A stretch of DNA of 64,000 bases from positions 186,001 through 250,000 of the forward strand of contig BCIK01000031.1 in the NCBI GenBank assembly GCA_039545295.1, read 5' to 3'. Position 1 is the first letter of the stretch; each line of letters begins with the position of its first letter. The notes beneath the pieces were generated by a model that was not told the DNA's origin, searched no databases, and worked only from the letters and a program-made list of their open reading frames with translations. The translations under genes and the position numbers were made by a program. Source of the DNA: Udeniomyces pyricola. Its lineage: Eukaryota > Basidiomycota > Tremellomycetes > Cystofilobasidiales > Mrakiaceae. Shown in pieces: positions 58,315-64,000 of the stretch.

Positions 58315-61300
58315 ATGAGCCCCCCCGAACCCCACGACACTTCCGTCCCAGAACAAGAGCAAACTGCTTCCCATCTATCGTCTCCGACCGAGCAGGTCGG
58401 AGCCATCGCGGCGGGGGACGTCAAGGAGCTAGGGGGAGCCAGCGAACCAGCGGCAGAAGAGGCACGGGACGAGCAACAGCAAGAGCACCCGCCGCCGTCC
58501 TCAGCGACGACGACAACGACCGGATCGTCTGCTACGCCTGATAAGGCAGATCCCACAACATCCCCATCAGTACAAGCGTCGATTGGTTCCTCCTCCTTGT
58601 CCGTTCCGTCGACGCTGTCCGGAGATGATGCTACCGTTCCATCTGATCCGCCATCTCAACCAACCGACGATATCTCCGTCACGTCGACACCCACGCCTGC
58701 TACCGACGCTCCTCCTGTCTCTTCTGACCCTCCTTCTCTCCCATCGACCGCGGTCAACATGACAACTACTGCATCAGCCCATCCCACCCCAACCACTTCT
58801 CCTGCTCCCCCTTCGACCCGACCCTCGACACCAGCGCAATCTGTCCCAACACCAGCCAAGAAGTTCAGTTCGATCAACGTGAACAAGAAGTTCTTCGAGA
58901 AGAGCGTGCACTCTGCAAGCAGCAGCTCTGCGAGTGGTCCCAACGGATCTAGTACGGGAAAGCTGGGAACGTTGACTGGATCGAGCCTATGTGAGTCCCT
59001 CGGCTTCCCTCTTGCTGATGAGCTAATGCGAATCGCCTGGAGCGGTGCGGCCCGATTCGAAGGAAAAGTATCGGTGATGGTTCTTCTTCTCATATATATA
59101 TATATTTGGCACTCATTCTCAGATGTCACTATCTGCCTTTCTCTTTGACACGTGACCATTCAGCCAAAACACCGTTACCACCTCCCCCGATCAAACCTCC
59201 GTCTCGACTGCTGACGACCCGGCTTGTGCATCCGACACCAGTCCAAGCTGCGCCTACGCCACCCCCGACTGGCTGGGCTCGACCGACGCCCTCCCCTAGC
59301 AACACCCCGTCCTTGCTTTCGACCAAGCCACCTGTAGGAGAGATGTCAGCAGCGATGGGCATGATGGGAGATAGACCGAGCAGTGGAGGAGGGGCAGCTT
59401 TGGGGGGAAGTTGGTTCAGGAGCTTGTCAACTGGTAAGGGTGGCATGGCGGCAAGTGGCTTACGAGGCGATTTCCCAACTACGGCCGAATCGGCGGAAGG
59501 TAGGTTTCCAACGCATCTCCTCAACACAGATCTAGCCTCTTGAAATCAGGCGTACATATCCTGACCTGATCGTCCAAATCTGTCCTTTGATCGTCTTTCC
59601 TTCAGGTCGCATGCACGCGCAAGCCAACGCCCAGGTCGCGAGGCAAGCCGCCGCCGCCCATCAGCAAGCCCGACTTCAGGAGCTCGATGCGTTCCGGGGA
59701 GTTCATCTCAATCCAGGAGGCCATCACTGGGATGACGTAAGTTCGGTTGCCGACGTGTCGTTCGTTCTTGGAGGACCAAGCGCCTGGATAGTTGTGTTGA
59801 TGAGAATTTGCTTCTTCCCTTGCGGCTAGGTCGACGATGAGAACGACGACTTTTTGGATGAGGTTGTCGAGTTTGGGGATGGAACTCAATACAAGGTCTC
59901 GCATGAGGAGGAAGCCGCTGCTGCCGAGGCTGCGCAGCCCTCGTCAGATGACCCTGGCCGCAAACAGGATCGGTCTAAGGAAGACTTCGATCGAAGCTGG
60001 CCCCATTCTCAGCCACAGCATCCCTCTGGTTTCCAGCCAACGTCACACCAACCTCCAACTCAACGCCCGTTCCAGCCCTCGCATCTTCATACGACGCACC
60101 ATGCCCCGTCCTCGAGTCAATCGAGATCTCACCCGCTCGATAAGCGGTCGTCGTACAGTGGCGAGTCTTCTCGAACCGCACCATCGTATCCTCATGCTTT
60201 CCCTTCTGCCCACCCGCTTAACTCTTCCTCCTCACGGCAACCGCCTCCCCAATCGAGTTCTGTCTCTTCCATCTCGACAATGTCAGCGGGCCTTCCTACG
60301 AAACCCCGACCAGACGACACAACCTCGCGGCTCCTCTTCAACGAGCGCTCCAACAAGCTTGAACCTCTGACCTCCCCTCCCGCCGCTAGTCATGCCCAGC
60401 TTTCTAGTCCAACCGCCTCTTCTGCTGCTCTTCAACCTCTTCAGAAAGTGCGCAGCTCGGAAGATCGTGGGCTACCATCGAAACCGCCCACCCGCGACGA
60501 ATCCCGGAGCAGAGGCTTACCCCCGCATCTGGGAGCGGGGAGCTCAAGCTCCGTCGGCCCTCTCTTGGGGCCTGCGCCCTCTGTCGCCGGTAGCGCCCCT
60601 CCAAGGAATGCTTGGACGGCAGGTAGGGACGGCTCAAGGACTGGCCCGACAATGTCGAGCGGGCTCGCCTCAAGGGTTCCTCCCCCTCATCCGGCTCACT
60701 TCCAAGCACCAACATCTTCGGAAAGCTCGGGCCGCCGTCCTTCTCAAACTTCGCACTTTCCCCATCCTTCCTCAGATTCCCATCTTGCTTCGTCAGCCCA
60801 CGCTCTCCCTACCTCCCGTCCGCCCTTGGGCGTCTCGCGTCGACTGTCCAACAACACTTCTGCGACGTACCAACCTCCCCTTGTCTCTCCGACGCTCTCG
60901 CCAACGCTACCGGTTGCTCGGCCTTACGCGAGCAATCGCCGACCCTCGAGTGAAACCGCTCGCCGTCCGTCGATAGAACCCGCGGCACCGATGGCTGCTT
61001 CCACTGCCGAGCCTCTGCGCCGTCCCTCCTTTGTCACAGGGGATCGATCTGCCAGCCCGCAAGACCTGACTACCAATCAAAAGGAAGAGATGGTGAGCGC
61101 GGCTGAGCGAGCCAGGAAGCGGCGTGAAGCCGAGGAAGCCGAGCGACTAGCTGCGAAGGAACGAGCCAAGAAGAAGGCGGACGAGCTTGCTGCAAAGGTC
61201 AAGGCTACAGAGGAGGCCGCCAAGCCCATCTCTTCCCCGTCGGTGACTTCACCTGCCCCAACGTCGGTCACAGAGACAGTTTCAGAGAAGGAGAACGCTG

Positions 61301-64000
61301 CGGTCCACTCCACTTCAGCTCTGTCGGCGACCGTATCAGCCTTAACCGACACCTTTGCTACACTGTCTACCTCTCAACCACCTCCACCGTCATTGGTGTC
61401 GCCATCTCCGTCACTTTCCAGTCTGCCATCACATTCCTCACCTCAAGTCCGATTGCCTGCGTCAACCCCGAAAAAGACGCCCTGGACTCATGCGGCGTCC
61501 CACGTCCCGCACGCTGGGCTTGCAACGCCCCCACCCCCTAAGCTCACCAAAGATGGACCTATCCCAGATGACGTTCAGGTTCTCGACTTCTCCGACCTTT
61601 CGAGCCTTGTCTCCTTTGAGTCTCCTCAGGGAGAAGCACCTGGCAATGCCGGAATCCAAACCGATCAAAGGCTAGAGCGGAGGAAGAGGGCGACAGCCGT
61701 CGACTTCTTCGACGATGAGGCTGCCGCAAGAATACCAGCTCAGGAGGCGCCATGGCCCAGTGTCGTCGCTCCGGGAGGCTGGCGAAAGACCAGGCCCAGC
61801 AACAGCTCAGTAGAACCCACTCCAATCGCTTCCCGTGCTCCGTCACAGCCCACACCCGCCGCTCCCTCGCCCAACTCTACTGCCCCTCTCTCCTCGAACG
61901 TTTCTGCTCCTATTGCTAGCGCTGCTACATCCAAATCTCCCTTTGCATCCGCCTCCTCCTCTCCGTCCCTTCCTTCCGACCGATCCATCTCGCATACGCT
62001 GGCTCGTGGCGACTCTGACGCCGCTTCGAAACCGCCTCCCTCACCGACCAAGGGTGCCTACCGTGACGTCGATATCTCCTCGCTCGACAACGTCATGTCC
62101 CGGATCAAAGGCGAAATGGACAAGCGCAAAGCCGAGAAGGCTTCTGCCGTCGCTGGTCCCTTGGGACTTTCCACCGGCCCCCCTGCCTCCAAGACCGCTA
62201 CGCCGTCGTTACCCACCAAACCAGCGTTTTCGAGCAACGTCAACCCGTTCGCCGCGTCCCAGGCCTCCCTTTCTGCGGCGGCGGCGATTCAACCTTCCTC
62301 CGCTCTTGGTCCCTCCCTAGCGTCCCGTATATCATCACCAACTCTAGCCTCTCGTATATCATCTCCCACTCCAGAAGACACGGCAACGGTCTCGGTGCCG
62401 GCACGAGCTGGCTCATCATCTACCAACTCGAAATCATACCCCGTTCATCTCCCATCCGACTCAAGGCGCCGACCGCCAGTCGAACCTAGCAAGCTCAAGG
62501 CGTTTGAGACCGGGTTCGACGTTGGGCAGGCGCCGGAGGTCTTCAGCTGGAGCAAATCGAGGAGTAAAGAAAGTGAAATTGTCGTCGGTGATGCAGGACA
62601 GACCTCTATCAAGGTGCAGCTTGCGAGGAATGGAAGCTCGGCAAACTCGACTACCTCTTCGGCAGCGGACGCTCCCAAAGGGTCGAAGAGGTCCACGCCG
62701 ACCCAGTCCCACAAAAAAACCGACGTGGCTCTTCCTCTTGCGAAATCGGCGTCTACGTCGACCAGTGGTCCTTCGATGGACGAGTCTTCTACTCCGCCAG
62801 CTCCCACGACCGTCTCTAAGCCCATCATCGCTCCTGGTCTTTCCGACTCGAACTCGACTGGACCGTCGTCCGCGCAAGTCTTCCTTCCTCGCTCAACACG
62901 AGCCATTCCAGCCCTGGCTGTTGTTCCTCCAACTCCAATCAAGAACGCCCGACCCGGCCGAGCGATGGAGGAAACGAGTTGGAGACGAAAGACTCCTGCA
63001 CCAATATCAGCACCAGCACCAGCGGGACCGACCCCAAGCTCGCCCGCCGCTGCTGAGGAGGAGACAAGAATCAAACCGGCGGCGGTCAAGGAGGTAGAGC
63101 TGGCTAACCAGAAAAGTGGCGAGCAGGTGGCTGTAAAGGAGTCGGCTAAGGTCCCAGAAATTCAGCAAATCGAGAAGGTTGAGCAAAATGAGGAGGTTAA
63201 GAAGGATGAAGAGACCATCGAGGTCAAGGTCGAGGCTCCAGTCGTCGTGAGTAGACTGGCCCCGATGCAATTCCTGAGAGGATATCTTTACGGGTTGCTT
63301 ACTAATCTTTCTTGCTGTCTGCTGATGTACGAACGCTATTATCAGTTTGCTTCGCTCCCTACGAGCATCAATCCTAGTCCGGCACTTCCCTCAGCTCCGG
63401 TTCCCCAGATATCCTCCTCGAGCGTCTCGACGCCGACGTCCCAGCCGCACCCATCTACCGCTCACCCGCCGCCGCCGCCACCCCCTGCTCCTCAAAGCAC
63501 AGTGTCTCCATCGGAGTTCCGCAACCGAGCACCTTCTATTTCGACCGCGGCGACCTCGGAACAGCTGGCTTCTGTCGTCCGATTCATGGTATCGTCAGAC
63601 CTTGACAACTTTGCCGTGGAAGAGCTCGGACCAAAAGCGACCGATCCAGGTCGCGATGACGACGCCAAGGGAGAAGCCGATGTTGGTGGAGGCGAAACCC
63701 TCGAGTTTGCGAGCATCATGAGAAGTCCGAGTACCATCGGGCTCGAGGACGATGGGCGATCAAGGGCAGAGGTACGCAATAGGATCCTCATCTTTGCCCT
63801 TATCTGGAATGTCTGGCGAATGATTGGGAACGGTGTTCTAAACGCGTTCTTTGTTTCCCTTTTCCTTGTTGGCAGTCTTCAACAAACCATCACGGCCCTC
63901 GCATGACATCGACAGCCTCCTCCCTCGTTCTCTCCCCTCCGTCGGCGGCAACGTCTTCTGCATGGTCCAAGACGGGCGGATCGTTCGACGACCAGTCTGT
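58315..64000 (+). CDS. Very large low-complexity protein of unknown function (3' end beyond window)
   Basis: Partial: runs off the right edge after about 1,700 residues. Exons are 58315-58990, 59164-59499, 59606-59736, 59830-63246, 63346-63771 and 63876 onward; all junctions are in phase. The N-terminal 180 residues are Ser/Thr/Pro-rich. Conserved-looking blocks are KKFSSINVNKKFFEKSVHSA (near residue 181) and an acidic block spanning exons 3 and 4, HHWDDVDDENDDFLDEVVEF with GDGTQYK (near 376-402). A charged helix (about 810-860) follows, rich in ARKRREAEEAERLAAKERAK. Later blocks are VDISSLDNVMSRIKGEMDKR and LKAFETGFDVGQAPEVFSWS. Several RRPS/RRLS sites lie in exon 4. I do not recognise the family. 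It looks like a scaffold or RNA/cytoskeleton-associated disordered protein; this is inference. The 99-nt intron at 63247-63345 is stop-free and in frame. Confidence 0.75.

Noticed and set aside
59854..63906. Single uninterrupted 1,350-residue ORF as one complete protein
   Set aside because: Its left end starts inside exon 4 of a longer gene with upstream exons in phase, and its right end reads through introns at 63247-63345 and 63772-63875. The spliced frame continues past the window edge.

Overview
This is ordinary nuclear DNA of an intron-rich basidiomycete fungus. Most genes are cut by three to a dozen short GT-AG introns of about 50-130 nt. The gene set includes a complex I subunit that fermentative ascomycete yeasts lack, a GPI-anchored GH72 glucanosyltransferase, a Cryptococcus CPL1-like secreted protein and several basidiomycete-type families. 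The intron density and the long C/T-rich intron tracts would suit Pucciniomycotina (for example Microbotryomycetes) or a related lineage. I cannot place the species. I see no transposon, virus, rRNA, tRNA, CRISPR array or prokaryotic operon.

Layout, left to right: MFS vacuolar-type transporter (+, 232-3578); CPL1-like secreted protein (-, 4727-6287); a 2.8 kb gene-free stretch; Mediator MED6 (+, 9045-11086); ribosomal protein eS27 (-, 12465-14000); Gfo/Idh/MocA dehydrogenase (-, 14482-17156); flavin oxidoreductase (+, 17848-21411); Ser-rich unknown (-, 21911-22810); two single-pass membrane unknowns (+, 23837-24525 and 25323-26530); BTG/TOB-domain protein (-, 28426-30182); DinB-like protein (-, 31192-33035); PIG-U (-, 33761-36120); Mediator MED10 (+, 36423-37380); bHLH factor (+, 37919-39081); GAS1-type glucanosyltransferase (+, 39513-42572); small Ser-rich unknown (+, 43668-44510); histidine-acid-phosphatase-like membrane protein (+, 45751-49844); glycerol-3-phosphatase-like HAD enzyme (-, 50690-52437); a 3.1 kb gene-free stretch; complex I NDUFS3 (+, 55503-57427); and a very large low-complexity unknown that runs off the right edge (+, 58315-64000).

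The genes are independent housekeeping or accessory loci rather than a cluster. Loose themes are transcription (MED6, MED10, a bHLH factor, and BTG/TOB as a possible mRNA-decay adaptor) and the GPI/cell-wall axis (PIG-U attaches GPI anchors; the GH72 enzyme is a typical GPI-anchored client). For ten genes I worked out exons base by base: CPL1-like, MED6, eS27, both Ser-rich unknowns, the first single-pass protein, BTG/TOB, DinB-like, MED10 and the HAD enzyme. Their coding lengths come out divisible by three, which supports the models. Other genes have reliable ends and domains but only approximate internal junctions.

I did not find a new multi-gene system. The most interesting items are a probable 5-nt micro-exon plus an 18-nt micro-exon in the DinB-like gene, recurrent GTC-type splice donors, introns that are in frame and stop-free, PKA-like RRxS sites inserted into a glycerol-phosphatase and clustered in the large unknown protein, and a CPL1-like secreted protein.
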